Shown here: positions 1-11,641 of the stretch, in pieces | Layout of the letters: the number at the start of each line of letters is the position of its first letter | How positions within the stretch are numbered: position 1 is the stretch's first letter | Assembly: GCF_004379255.2 (NCBI RefSeq) | Contig: NC_056033.1 | Coordinates: 24,482,209-24,546,208 of the forward strand | Reading direction: 5' to 3' | Length of the DNA stretch: 64,000 nt | Source: Salvia splendens | Lineage: Eukaryota > Streptophyta > Magnoliopsida > Lamiales > Lamiaceae | Notes under the pieces: generated by a model | The model's database searches: none | What the model was told of the DNA's origin: nothing | Seen by the model: the letters and a program-made list of their open reading frames with translations, nothing else | Position numbers and translations under genes: made by a program

Positions 1-19
1 TAGAAGTCAAAAGAAAGTT

Positions 20-239
20 TTGTATCCCACATTGGAAAAAGATGAATGAATGCTCTAAACATGTAGTTATAAAAGAAAATACTTCAACATATATTGTCTC
101 ACATCGAAAGTGAAACATAAAACATTCAAGGTTGTCTCTATAAAAGAGAAACAACCAAGAATGATTTTGTCCCATATCGAAAGTGAAACATAAAACATTC
201 AAGGATGTCTCTATAAAAGAGAAACAACCAAGAATGGTT
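20..239 (+). repeat. Tandem 73-bp promoter-like units
   Basis: Two nearly identical 73-bp units (94-166 and 167-239) follow a diverged third one (about 20-93). Each begins with a TCCCACAT-type box, as in many plant LTR promoters, and carries a TATAAAAG box about 45 bp later. The array ends where the adjoining Athila-like protease frame stops resembling protease (about 240), so it is probably the edge of another inserted element, perhaps an LTR U3 region. The family is not recognised. Confidence 0.6.
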
Positions 240-789
240 TGTGGGAAAACGTCTGACTTTCTTCTCCCATGAAGATTGTCAACTCTCCCTTTTTCACGTT
301 TATATTTTCCTCAACAGTGGTAAGGAAGGGACGTCCTAGCAGTAGGGGGACTCCCTTTTCTTCTTCCATGTCCAAGACCATAAAGTCAACGGGAAAAATA
401 AATTCCCCGACCTTAATCAGTAGGTCTTCCACGGTGACCTCTGGATATGCGACAGATCTATCTGCCATCTGTAGTGTGGCTGAGGTGGGCTTCAAAGTAC
501 CGATGTTAAGTTGCTTGAACACTGATAGTGGCATTAGATTAATGCTCGCGCCTAGATCGCAGAGAGCATTCTCCACCTTATAGCCCCCAATGAGGCAGTC
601 GACAGTGAAACTTCCAGGATCCTTCAGCTTGGCAGGCAGTTTCCTTTGCAGCAGAGCGCTGCAATTTTCAGTTAGATTAATAGTGTCTACCTGCCCCCAA
701 CTGGTCTTCTGGGCTATCACCTCCTTCAGAAACTTCCCATACTTCGGCATCTGCTGTAATGCCTCATTCAGTGGGATGTTCATGTGCAT
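240..789 (-). pseudogene. Athila-like retropepsin fragment
   Basis: About 180 residues of an aspartic protease domain of the plant gypsy type. The catalytic turn reads CDLGAS, the usual Athila variant of D-T/S-G, followed by INLMPLSVF and a downstream LLLGRPFL block typical of this family. The domain would cut the gag-pol polyprotein. The frame stays open from 789 to 211, but its last ten or so residues come from the foreign 73-bp repeat, so the domain is truncated before the reverse transcriptase linker. It is separated from the gag frame by a stop near 841. Confidence 0.8.
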
Positions 790-840
790 CTTCCTGAATA
801 TATCTAGGAATCGAGCAAACTGCTCATCCTTCTTTGTCTT

Positions 841-2543
841 CTACTTCAGTGCTTCAGGTAAGGGCACCTTCACTCCAGAAGTGCCTCCAATGTCTCTCTG
901 TTCAGTTATCTTGCTCTTCAGTTTCTCTGCCACGGCAGCCTTAGGCCCAACAATAGCGTCCTTCGTGGTCTCAGGCAGAGATGGGCCTTCATACGTCTTG
1001 CCATTCCTCAGATGGATGGCCATACATCCTTTCGAATTCTTATTTAGCTGGCCTGGGAACTGTCCAGGCTTGTGGTTCATACTCACAGCCTGAGCAATCT
1101 TGCTCAGTTGTGTGTCTACGATCTTCAGATGAGTGACTATACTTTGCACATCTTTCTCAACTTTCTCCATCCTTTGATTGTTCTGCTCCATGAGCTTGTT
1201 GGACTGTAGCATGAAAGACTTGAGTATGTCTTCCGTGGTCATCTTCTTCGGATCATTAACCACTCCATCAGTAACTGTGAACCCTGAGGGTGGTTGCAGA
1301 GTATTATTGGGGTTCCCATAAGAGAGATTGGGATGCCCTTTGTTCCCAAACTGATTATATCCTCCCCCCTGAAAGTTGGGGCGGTGATTATTGTAGTACT
1401 GGTTGTTGCCCCCTTGATTCACATAGTTCACGTCCTCCATATTTCCTTGGGGTCCTTGAGACGGTTGCCTCATTGCCATGCAGTCAAATTTCATAGTCAG
1501 CGCATCCAGCATGTCGGATAGGGCGCTCATAGGATCATGATCTGTAGTAGACGCTACCCTATACACCTTACTCCTTTCGTTGCTCCATCCTTCGTCATTA
1601 GATGCAAGCTCTTATATTACTTCCATGGCTTCATTCACTCCTTTCTTGAGAAAATTACCGCCTGAGCTCAAGTTCAACTCCCTTTGTGCTTCAGGCACAC
1701 ATCCCTTGAAAAATGTAATGACTTGGACTGTCGGGGTTAACCCATGGTTGGGACACCGTTTCATCAAAGATTTAAACCTCCCCCATGCGTCTCTGATATT
1801 CTCTGTAGGAGTCATCTGAAAGGAAATGATCTCGTGTTGTCTCTTTATAGCTTCACTAGGGGGGTAGAATTTCTCCAAGAATTTTTCCACCATAGCATCC
1901 CATGTTCTAATTGATCCTGGCTCCAAAATCTCTAACCAGTCCTTTGCTGAACCTCTAAAGAGAAAGGAAACAGCCTTAGTCGAACCTGCTCATCTGTCAC
2001 TCCATTCATCTTTGTTGTGTTGCAAATCTAAATGAACTTGGTGATATGCTTGTTGGGGTCATCTGTGGATTTACCCCTAAAAGCAATGTTCTCCGCCATC
2101 TGGATTAGTCCTCTTTTCATCTCAAAAGTATTGGCTGCGATGTTGCTATGGACCGTTGGATTTGCCTGCCCTTGGTATACACATTGATTCTGCACAAGCA
2201 CAGGTGGTCCACGGTTGACCTGTTGACGCAACTCCTCCAGCTGTCGTAGAAGCTCAGCATAATTGGGCGGAGGGGGTGGTGGACCGTTGTTACCCTCTTC
2301 GTACTCCATCAGACTAGGAGAAACGGGATCAAACAGAATATGGTCCTGAACTGGTGATCGGATGGGTGAAAGGTCCCTTTGAACTGAGGATGCTCCTATG
2401 CGGTTAGGCGAAGAAGCTTGAATTTTCTGTGTGAGTCTCCTATAGGCGTTCCTCTTCCGGTCTGTTGCTTCGATCTCCGGATCGAAAGGTTCTAGAGGCA
2501 AGCCTTTGGAACGTGTGTGCATACACCTGAACAAGAAACACAA
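841..2543 (-). pseudogene. Athila-like gag, broken
   Basis: Three consecutive minus-strand frames give one gag. 2543-2028 is the N-terminal part, with a proline run and a conserved block ending DPNKHITKF. 1926-1612 is the core retrotransposon gag domain (WDAMVEKFLEKFYPP, then ENIRDAWGRFKSLMKRCPNHG). 1566-841 is a Gln/Asn-rich region followed by a coiled segment before protease. A stop in frame with the first part, at about 2027, and frame changes at about 1980 and 1590 interrupt it. Gag forms the particle that packages element RNA. The start at 2543 was taken as the first ATG, but the true start may be the later ATG of MHTRSKG. Confidence 0.8.
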
Positions 2544-2655
2544 ATGTGAGAACTAAAAAAAATTAAAAATAAAATTAATAGAAACATAAAGCAGTAAAAT
2601 CTGAAGTAGTAATCTTGATTATTATCACGATATCAAGCTATATAACACAAAATTG

Positions 2656-2673
2656 TCCCCGGCAACGGCGCCA
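2656..2673 (-). promoter_or_regulatory. Primer binding site, tRNA-Asp
   Basis: On the minus strand the 18 bases starting TGGCGCCGTTGCC match the complement of the plant tRNA-Asp 3' end including CCA. They lie 6 bases inside the LTR end, where reverse transcription of the Athila-like element would be primed. Confidence 0.85.
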
Positions 2674-2679
2674 AAAACT

Positions 2680-4126
2680 TGACTCAACTTTATTTTACCC
2701 AAATAATACCCGCAAGTGTACGGGGTTATCGTAGCAAATAGCAAGCAAGAGTATATCGTATTCTACAGAGATAATTAAGTGGCAACCTAAGTACCACGAA
2801 CTAATTTCAACTACTATCCAGACGATCAGAAATTTTGGTTTTAAAACAAACACTACTGGAAACAAGTAAATGCAGAGATTAAAATAGAACACTTAAACAA
2901 GAAAGCAATTAAGCAGGTTGTGTAAGATGATGGAGAGATATGCAGAATTCAAGGATCCGATGCACAACTCATAGCCTAACCCAATTAACACCGATTTACC
3001 ATTTAAAGTCTCCAGAATTGTTGAATCAATCACAATTGTAGATTAAACCTCCTCCCGAGGTGAGAAATCTGTAGATTAGGTGTAATAAGTGAAGTCCCCT
3101 TCTAAATCTTAGACCTAACTCCCAAAAGTTTGATTAGATTAAAGATCACACTCATAATCTCAACTCTCCCGAGTTTTATTGAATTAATGTGTGAATTATT
3201 CCTCTTTCAAGATTAAATATTTCATCTCCCGATTACTCTAAGAAATCCTACACTCTCAATTGGTGATCAAGCAATTGATAGGAAAAAGCACAAGAATAAT
3301 TCAAACAATTGCAAGAACAAGATAAAACGAAATCAATTGGATTAAAACTATGAATCAATGCATCTTCACCAAGAATCCCACATAAAAGGTTTAGTTACTC
3401 ATGTTCAAAGTAGAAAACAAACAAAAACTAAGGGAAACAACGGAATTCATGATACGGATTACAATTGGCGAAGGAATCGAAGCTTGAACATCCAATCTTC
3501 TTCCAAGAGTGCTTCCTAGAGAGAGAGTGTGTGTGTGTGTGTTTTTTGAGGCTGGGAGAGAATGCCTTTCGTTGCCCTAGCTCTTGCCTCTTATTTTTTC
3601 TCCAAAAAATCGCATCTGGAATTAAAAAATCGTCAGATTGACGGACCCGGCCGGGTGGAATTATTGAACTGAGTATTCACCCGGCCGGGTGAAACTCTCT
3701 GGAGTCTTCATGAACAAAACTGGGGACAGGGCCGGGTGGAATTATTCAACATAAAATCCACCCGGTCGGGTAGCACTCCCGGCAGTCGCGCGCGGCTTTT
3801 GTAGATCGGCCATATCTCTCTCATCCGAACTCCGATTGGGGTGTGTGAGGTACCCACGCAAAGCTATTTCGATGATGAAGACAATGATAGTCTCGAAATA
3901 TGATTTAGACCTCATCTTGATAGGAATATTAACGTTTGAAGCAGACCCCAGCCTCGTCTTGGCTCATTTTGACCCTTTTTTTACCTATTTTAACTTCAAA
4001 CACTAGATAAACTCATCAAAGCACCTTTATAGTGAAATATGGACATAAACTCAAAGATAATGCAATGAAAGCACACAAAAGATCATGTTTAATGTCCAAT
4101 AAAACAGTTAAAATCTGAGTTTATCA
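2680..4126 (-). repeat. Athila-like 5' LTR (1,447 bp)
   Basis: The boundaries are TG at 4126 (reading TGATAAACTC on the minus strand) and CA at 2680, six bases before the primer site. It contains a GT microsatellite (about 3529-3541) and two pairs of CCGGCCGGGT-type palindromic motifs at about 3646-3770. The partner 3' LTR is not in the window, so target duplication and age cannot be judged. Confidence 0.75.
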
Positions 4127-4620
4127 CCCGTTCCTCGGGAGACATAGGAGACGTTTTGCTCCCGTCCATTCCTTAGAAAATGTTCGAAGACATTTGGCAC
4201 ACATTGGTCCCAAGGGTCGGGAGACATGACGGATATTCGACTCCCATCCGTGGCATGGGAAATGTCGGGAGACATTTCTCACCCGTTCGTGCCTTTAAAA
4301 CGTCGGGAGATATTTCGCTCCCGTTAGTGCCTTAGAATATGTCGGGAGACATATGGCACACATCTGTGCCGTGGGAAATGTCGGGAGCAAATTTTGCACC
4401 CGTTAGTCTCCTTTTCGTCGAGAGACATGGGCTCTCATCCGTGCATTGGGAAATGTCAGTAGACGTTTTGCACCCTTACATCCCATGTGAGATATCGGAA
4501 GAAATTTTGCACACGTCTGTCTCTTAGGAGATGTCGGGAGCAAATTTTGCACCCGTCGGTCTCCCGTTCGTCGGGAGACATGGGGAGACATTTGGCTCCC
4601 GTTCAGATGTCGGGAGAAAG
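4127..4620 (+). repeat. 36-51 bp GTCGGGAGACAT minisatellite
   Basis: At least twelve degenerate copies of a unit starting GTCGGGAGACAT and containing CACCCGT or CTCCCGT recur at about 4135, 4217, 4268, 4304, 4340, 4381, 4419, 4456, 4494, 4536, 4571 and 4609. Most spacings are 36-42 bp. In one frame it encodes a repeating peptide (EMSGANFAPV type), so it may have been a repeat region of the Copia gag, just before protease. The Athila-like LTR abuts its left end. Confidence 0.8.
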
Positions 4621-5937
4621 ATGAAGCCACCAACCAAGAAGCTTGGTGGAGCCAAATTTATCAAACATGCCAAAGGCAACATAGCCGTCGTGGTAACTGA
4701 AAAAGTCAACCACGTCGAGAACAAAGGTGGTTGGTATATCGACACGGGCGTCACTGCCCACATGTGTGCTGATAGAAGTAAGTTCTACAATTACAAGACT
4801 TTTGAGGGGAGGAAGCTCAACATGGGGAACCAAGCCTCGTCCAAATATGTCGACTTTGGAGATGTGGTCCTCAAGATGACGTCCGACGAGACAATCACTC
4901 TAAGAAAATGCTACATGTCCCGGACATACGCAAGAACATAGTTTCTGGATCAATACTTATAAATAGGGGTTTAAACTTGTATTTGTGTCTGATAAGTTCT
5001 TTGTATATAAGTTTGGAAAACCCATCGGAAAATGTTATGTAACCGATGGTTCTTTTTAAACTACGTGTATCGGCTATTCGTCGCGTTGAAAAGCCATTGG
5101 CAAATAATGAAAATGCAAATACTTCCTCCTATTTGTGGCATTATAGATTAGGACATGTGAATTCTAATGCTATAAGTTTAGTAAACTTGAATTTACTAAT
5201 GACAAAAGAAGTCAATACCCAAAACAAATGTGAGACTTGTCTTGAGGCGAAAATGACTACATTATCGTTTCATTCTATTGAACGAAACATGAAACCCCTT
5301 GAAAATTCAAATTGATGGATGTGATTTAAAATTCGTGCAAACTAGAAGTGGTATAAAATACTTTATCACTTTCATAGATGATTGCACAAGATGTTGCTAT
5401 CTTTATTTCTAAAGAAGTAAATATGAAGCAATTGAAGTGTTCAAAATTATAAGAACGAAGTCGAGAATCAACTTGGATTTTAAATCAAAATGGTTCAAAG
5501 TGATAGATGAGGCAAATACTTAGCCCCGTTTGTGGAATTATGCAACACAAGTTATATAATTCTTCAAACGGTTGCACCATATTCACCACAATCTATTGGT
5601 GCTACAGAACGCAAGAAACTGAACTCTTAAAGAGATGATAAATGCGTTACTGATTAGTTCAGGGATGCCCCAGAACATGTGGGGGGAAACTGTTTTGACA
5701 GCTAACTACGTCCTAAACAAAATCTCACTTAGAAGTAAGGATGTTACTCCTTATGAGTTGTGGAAGAGAAGGAAGTCATCCTACAAATACCTCAAAGTGT
5801 GGGGGTGTTTGACAAATGTGATGGTTCCTCTGCCGAAAGAAGTTACAATCGGTCCTAACACGGGTGATTGCATCTTTATTGAGTATGCACTCAATAGGAG
5901 TGCTTATCGATTTGTTGTCTACAAGTCTGAAATGTAG
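4618..5937 (+). pseudogene. Ty1/copia protease-integrase, decayed
   Basis: Protease appears at about 4731-4940 with WYIDTGVTAHMC, where the usual D-S/T-G-A has become D-T-G-V. A GAG-pre-integrase block follows at 5046-5315 (LWHYRLGHVN, then CETCLEAKMT with paired Cys), then integrase core fragments to 5937 (GMPQNMWGETVLTANYVLNKI). Several stops and frame changes lie between blocks. The order protease, integrase, reverse transcriptase is diagnostic for copia. The 5' LTR and gag are outside or lost to the left, beyond the Athila insertion. Confidence 0.85.
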
Positions 5938-7309
5938 TATTTCTTGAAAAATATATTTCCTCGCAAAGATAAGGAAAATGTTGCGTCCAATTCTGAGATG
6001 AGAATTGAGGATGAAGCCATTAGTTTTGAATCAGCGGATGAAGAGCCAGAATCGCACAAGCGAACAAGACCCGATCCAAACGATACAATACTAAGACGTT
6101 GTAGTAGGGTCAGTACACCAAAGACAGTTGGTCATTACTATATTGCTTTTATGTTGGATGAAGAACTAACATCGATAAAAGTAGCCTTTGCTGGCCCAGA
6201 CGGGCTGCATTAACGAGAAACTGTTCAAAGCGAAATTGATTCCATTTTGCTAAACCACACTTAGGTGTTGGTTGATCTACCTGAAGGTGCTAAACCTTTA
6301 GGATGCAAATGAGTCCTTAAAAGCACGTTTAAGGCCGTTGGAACAGTTGATAAGTATAGATGGTGACTTAAGATGAAATCTATATGGAACAGCCTGAAGG
6401 TTTTGTAGTACCTGGACAAGAGAGAAAGGTTTGCAAACTGGTTAAGTCCTTCTATGGATTGAAACGAGCGTCGTTGCTTGAAATTTGATAGTGTGATCTT
6501 ATAAAATGAATTTAAAATCAACGAATGTGACAAATGTATCTGCATTAAGAACACTGATAATGGATACGTTATAGTGTGTCTCTACGTTGATGATATGCTA
6601 ATCATGGGTAGTAACACCTAAGTGATTAACTATACGGAATTCATGTTAAAGAGAAACTTTGACATGAAGGATATTGGTCTAGCCGATGTGATTTTTGGAA
6701 TGAAAAATTCTAATTCAAAGAAATTATCTTGACATAATCTCATTATGTTGAGAAATTACTAAAGAGATTCAACGCCTATGATGACATGTCGGCTGAGACA
6801 CCTATAGAGCTCAATGTTCACTTGAGCAAGAACAAGGGCGAGCCTGTTGCCCAAGAAGATTATGCATAGGTCATTGGGTGCATTACGTATTTGCCTAATT
6901 CTACTAGACTTGACATTGTTTGCGTAGTAAACAAGTTGAGTCTTTACACGAGCAATTCAAGCAAGGAGCATTGGAAAGCTCTTGTAAGAGTTTTGAGGTA
7001 CTTGAAATATACTCAAAATCATGGGCTATAATTCTCGATATACCCCGGTACTTGAAGGGTACTGTGATGCGAACTGGATATCCGACAACAAAGACTCACT
7101 TTGAACAAGTGGATATGTCTTTACTATTGGGGGGTACTGTCTCGTGGAAATCCACGAAACAGACATGTATAGCCCGATCAACCATGGAATCGGAATTCAT
7201 AGCTTTAGATAAAGCTAGTGAGGAAGCCAAGTGGCTTAAGAAATTCCTTGATGATATTCTATGGTGGTCTAAGTCGGTGCCTCCAGTGTTGATTCATTGT
7301 GATAGCTAA
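5938..7309 (+). pseudogene. Ty1/copia reverse transcriptase-RNase H, decayed
   Basis: Reverse transcriptase remnants run from about 6180 to 6760. They include the LPEGAKPLGCK-like start, the EQPEGF and LCKSFYG-type motif region near 6390-6470, and the catalytic CLYVDDMLIMGS at about 6575-6610. RNase H remains readable at 6920-7309 (SWKSTKQTCIARSTMESEFIALDKASEEAKWLKKFL). Many in-frame stops show long decay. Together with the upstream pieces this is a single dead copia polyprotein. Confidence 0.85.
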
Positions 7310-8088
7310 GCTGCTATAGGAAGGGCAAATAATGGCTTTTACAATGGTAAGTCTCGACATACTCATCGACGACATAATACCATGAGACATTTGATCACAA
7401 CAGAGGTGATTACATTTGACTATGTGAAGTCATTGGGTAATCTAGCGGATCCGCTAACCATATGATTAAATCATGATCAAATGAATAAATTGTTAGAGGG
7501 AATGGGTTTAAAATCTACAAACTAAAGAATTGTCATAATGGTAACCCAACCATGATGACTGGAGATCCCAAGAACTTGGTTCAATGAGAAAACTAAGCTA
7601 TGAGAGTTCGTATGAAACACCCATCTATATCTATTCCCTAGAGAGCAATAGAGTGTTGAAAAACTTTCCTAGTGGTGAGGTTAAGTCTATGACTTTTAAT
7701 GATCCCTAAAGAATCTCGTTGAGATGAAGTTCTCAAGGAGACCAAGTATGGCAAGATACTTAACGAAGAATCACCTATGTAAGTGTGAAGTGGGGCCGCT
7801 TCAAACAATACACATAGGAATCCAAAGTGGTGTCCAAGGCCTGAAATGGACACAAAACGTGAGAACGGATGAGGTTGAGGTGTTTAAGTGTTAACATCAT
7901 TGTCTCGGTGCACGTCGTGGAGGAATAGTTCAAAGCATCGCGCTACTAGTCCGCTTGTGTATCCGATGGAGTTGACTATGGATAGTTCAAAGCCAAAAAC
8001 TACCTATCCTTATGCTTGCATACCTCTTGAGGGTTGAGCTTGTGTTTGCATACATATGCATTTGGCAATTTCCACTCATACGGGGGAT
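7310..8088 (+). other. Copia 3' leader and polypurine tract
   Basis: Non-coding stretch between the RNase H remnant and the 3' LTR. It ends with the purine-rich CGGGGGAT (8081-8088) directly before the LTR TGTTGG, the usual priming site for plus-strand synthesis. No host gene is visible. Confidence 0.7.
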
Positions 8089-9366
8089 TGTTGGAATCGT
8101 GCTTGGTCAAATGACTTTGACTAATAATAAATGTGATAAGAAATTTAATTTTGTGAAATTAAATGTAATAGCGTCGATCTACGTTCCGAGTAGATGACCG
8201 TAGTATATTCATTTTCTCAAATCCGATTCTCGGTGAGTAAGAAATAATATATTAAAGTTGGTCACAATAAAGCTAGAAATGAGCCATGAGAAAAACTAAG
8301 GGATTAATTAACTAAGTATTAATTATCCCACATCGGGGATGATAAACTTCTTTGATGAAGTATTTAATAAGATGAATTATTATGTGTAATAATTATCGTT
8401 GAATAAGATGGGTGACAGAGACCACACGCGCGCGCACGCGCGTGCCGCCGCCACCCGCCTGCGAGCCGCGCACCGGCACCGGGTGCCTTGTGCCTTGGGC
8501 TGTTCTTTGGAGCTGGTCATTGAGCGTGTTTCAAACCTCGCTTATTCTTTTTAGACCACCCCAAACTCTACGCTATCCCCGACGGGTCCTGGTCCACGTC
8601 ATGTTCCCGCTGGACCCCGACGCATAACGGGAGACAAAAGGTCCCCGATGGACCCCGACGGTCCATGGTGTATCCCGTCGTGTAGGGTGTCCAGGTGCGT
8701 CGTGTCTCTTCAGCTCCCAATGGCTAGTGCACCAGTCAGTAACCCCCGGCGGTTATAGTCAAGCCATCATGGCACACATAATGGTTGTTGACTCCATCAA
8801 TGCCCAATGGGTGGACTTGGCCTATAAATACGCAGTCACTCCATGCATTGCAAACGATAGAACACACAACAAACTCATATCACTTGCATAGTCTTCCCGT
8901 CGAAGCTCTGCCATCGCCTTACTCCCGCTCGCCGGAGCTCTGCTGCTAGCGGTGCTGCTACTTCAGAGACGGAGCCGTTTTATCTTTGGGGACGACACGC
9001 CAAACCGTGAGCACTACCGGGGCATATCTCGTCTTGCGAAAGAGGACTCCTCAACTTGTCTTACATCTTTACGGTTTATTGTTTCGAATTCTTCTTTGTA
9101 ATTTCAATTCAGTTTATTTCCGTTTAATTTCTCCATTCTTCATTGGGTTGTATTACGCCGGGTTAGTGTATCTTTGTATCACAGTATCTCATCTAAAATC
9201 AACAACGTACACATTCAATTGTATCACTGAAGAAGGAAAAATATTCACAGAGGCAATTCCGCCTTGCAGAGTAACATTCCGGCATCGCACGACTCTCTTT
9301 TTTCCTTTTTCTTACCGGCATGCCGTTTTTTCATCGACCATATTACCGCCCCCTGTTGGTATTTCA
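8089..9366 (+). repeat. Ty1/copia 3' LTR
   Basis: Starts TGTTGGAATCG immediately after the polypurine tract. It contains a TCCCACATCGGGG box (about 8327), a CG-rich stretch (8426-8470) and a TATA box (8823-8830), followed by the R/U5-like region. The right end is uncertain; the last plausible CA before the following MITE is at about 9366. The ORFs inside it (8412-8627, 8986-9417) match nothing recognisable. Confidence 0.65.
8823..8830 (+). promoter_or_regulatory. LTR TATA box
   Basis: TATAAATA inside the Copia LTR, at the distance expected from U3 start to the transcription start of an LTR promoter. Confidence 0.55.
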
Positions 9367-9397
9367 GAGTTAATCTCTTTATCTTTCGTTCTAATTG

Positions 9398-9657
9398 GAG
9401 GTGTGATCCATTGCTAATTTTCTTAAGTTGCTAATTCTGCTAACTCATCAATGCAGTGTATTAAAATTGTCAACACGATGACGTTGAAATGTCAACATAA
9501 ACCTAGTTAATATTTTAATACACTGTGTTGATATTAATATTTAAAATGTTAACAGAATATATTAAAATGTCAACACAAATTTGTGTTGACCTTTTTAGTA
9601 TACTGCGTTGATGAGTTAGCAATTTAAGAAAATTTAGCATTATAACACATCACCCCA
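9398..9657. mobile_element. Mutator-type MITE (260 bp)
   Basis: Imperfect terminal inverted repeats (left GAGGTGTGATCC, then GCTAATTTTCTTAA; right end the inverse with small indels) are flanked by an identical 9-bp direct repeat, TTCTAATTG, at 9389-9397 and 9658-9666. The interior repeats GTCAACAC/GTGTTGAC motifs. The 9-bp duplication suggests mobilisation by a Mutator-like transposase. There is no coding capacity. A related, larger copy lies at 20676-21310. Confidence 0.8.
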
Positions 9658-9666
9658 TTCTAATTG

Positions 9667-11220
9667 AATGTATATTACTGCATATTACCCAATAGTTAGT
9701 ATGTTTTCAATATTCCATAATGAAATTGCATATATAACTCATTTTGGGACTATCATCGTAGTAAAATCATTTTCATTTTCAGCAAAAATTAACAAATTTT
9801 CTTTTTCTACTAATTCTCTCTACTTATTTTGAAAACTGTCATTTTTAAGTACTTTATGAAAAGGATACAAGCCACAGCTAGCTTGGATCTACTTAAGTAA
9901 TCGGGGTCAGACGCAAAAATTAATCACTAGGGAATACATTATATGTAAATTTTACTTCATCCGTCCTTTAAAATGGAGTAACTTGTTTTGATCGTTTTTT
10001 AAATGAGATCATTTCTAAATAAGGAAACTTTTTTCTTTTTAATAGGATGTGTTTCGTTCTTCATGACAATACTCCGATAATTTTTTATATTTTTTTATCT
10101 TTCTTACTTTGTCAATTACACATTACAATTTAAAATTAACTTATTTTTGGGAATAAAATATAATAGTAATCAAATGCAAAAAAATTTCAAACACGACAAC
10201 TAAAAAATTCACAAACAAGACAACTAAAAATACATTAATATTTTACAATAAAAAGTAACTAAACTAAAATGTTACTACCATTTATAGCACTTAAATCAAA
10301 TTTTAAATATTCAACTCTAGCAACTCAAACTCATCTTAAACTCAAATTAAATAGGTAAACTGAACCGTTTTAGTTAATACTCCGTATCACAAAATCCTAA
10401 CAAAAATTTAACAATGCAGAGCGCATAGTTTTTCATATTTTCAATTTTATAATATAATAAATTTTTATATCATTGAATTAAAAATAAAAAGAAAGCTGGA
10501 AAAAATTGAACTTGTGTATTACTAATATTTTAATACTACTGCAAACAAGGCTCATTTTAAAGTGGCGCGCCTTTTTAGGATAATAACTCGTCATATTATG
10601 ATAGAGAATAAAATAATACTATTATATTACTTCTGTTTAACGAATTAGTCTTCTTCTTCCCGGTTTTGCATCCGCCATTGTTTTCGTTCATTCCTGCAAT
10701 TTTTTTTATTTTCAGGTTAAGTTCAGCCCCACTAATCATTCAGTTTTCGCTAATTTAGTTTTCTACACCATTCACATAGTAAGGGCTGAAGTCAAATTTC
10801 GAAAATTTCAAAAAATATTTAAGTAGAAAAACCAAAAAAAAAAATTGATTATGATAAGTACTTTATGAAAAGGATACAAGCCACAGCTAGCTTGGATCTG
10901 CTTAAGTAATGATAATAAAAATTTTAATATATTATGAAAAGAGTATTTTATATTATTTAGGTCAAACTATTTAGGTGGAAGGTAACCTACCTTGCTTGAT
11001 TTCGGCAGAATCAAACCAGTTAAAACTTTTAGTATATTTTATTAAAACTTACATTGTACTGAACAAACAAAGCATGTAGTGATATTCAATTAATATTCTT
11101 GGCCAACAAACTTCGTCAAGTATATGCATGATTTGTGGAAGTAGCATGCATCATTAATCCATAATTATATATATTCCAAGTTGTTGTCCAAATTTTTAAC
11201 ATTTCTCTGTTTTTCTTTGT
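9667..11220. other. AT-rich spacer with 56-bp direct repeat pair
   Basis: No gene seen. A 56-bp sequence starting TAAGTACTTTATGAAAAGG occurs at 9846-9901 and again at 10855-10910 with one mismatch, bracketing about 950 bp. A partial Stowaway-like end (ACTTCATCCGTCC) lies at about 9953. The remainder is A/T-rich and featureless. Confidence 0.6.
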
Positions 11221-11247
11221 TTGAATCAAAGGTATGGAGTGGGTGAT

Positions 11248-11641
11248 ATGCATTTCAGTCATCCCCACCCATTAATTTCCTTTGTAGATGAGATGGAAGA
11301 AGATGTTACTGATAACTATCATTCATGCAAGATTTGCGGGTTGCCAATTCTATCCGCTCCCTCGTACACTTGCACCATCGCTGCTTGGGACTTTTTTGTA
11401 CACGAATCATGCGCACACAAATTGCACGAAGAATTCATCCATCCCAACCATGTCGTCTTTGATGGACATACACGCTTTGTCTCCGAGAAGGAAGTTCCCA
11501 CTTCACCTACGAAGGTGAGGATTGCCATTTCGAAATGCATCCTCTGGATGGTGTTGAGATCAAAACCAAGCACAAGAGTCATCCGCCTCACCCTATCGTG
11601 GTCGTGGCTCATTGTAAACAGATTTTGTCTATGTGCGATGC
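11248..11641 (+). pseudogene. DC1-domain protein, 5' part (interrupted)
   Basis: N-terminal part of a Cys/His-rich DC1 (C1-like zinc finger) protein, a large plant family binding zinc and often linked to stress and hormone signalling. The start is the ATG giving MHFSHPHPL, a typical DC1 opening. The first finger reads SCKICGLPI then YTCTIAAWDFFVHESCAHKLHEEFIHP. A frame change at about 11460 moves the reading to GEDCHFEMHPLDGVEIK, and the next finger begins (MCDA) where the LTR element enters after the GATGC target site at 11637-11641. Sequence continues at 14331. Confidence 0.8.

Larger units (their letters stand above)
240..4126 (-). mobile_element. Athila-like Ty3/gypsy retrotransposon, 5' part
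   Basis: Read on the minus strand this has a 5' LTR (4126-2680), a primer site complementary to the tRNA-Asp 3' end (2673-2656), gag (2543-841) and aspartic protease (789-240). Reverse transcriptase, integrase and the 3' LTR are absent because the element is cut at about 240 by unrelated sequence. The tRNA-Asp primer, the LTR start TGATAA and the DLGAS-type protease fit the Athila lineage. It inserted into a minisatellite belonging to the Copia element on its right. Gag is broken, so it cannot be autonomous. Confidence 0.8.

Noticed and set aside
4127..4620. CRISPR-like array
   Set aside because: The units are degenerate with no constant spacer layout and lie in a plant retrotransposon; it is a minisatellite.
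8986..9417. 143-codon ORF
   Set aside because: Lies within the Copia LTR and crosses into the MITE; incidental.
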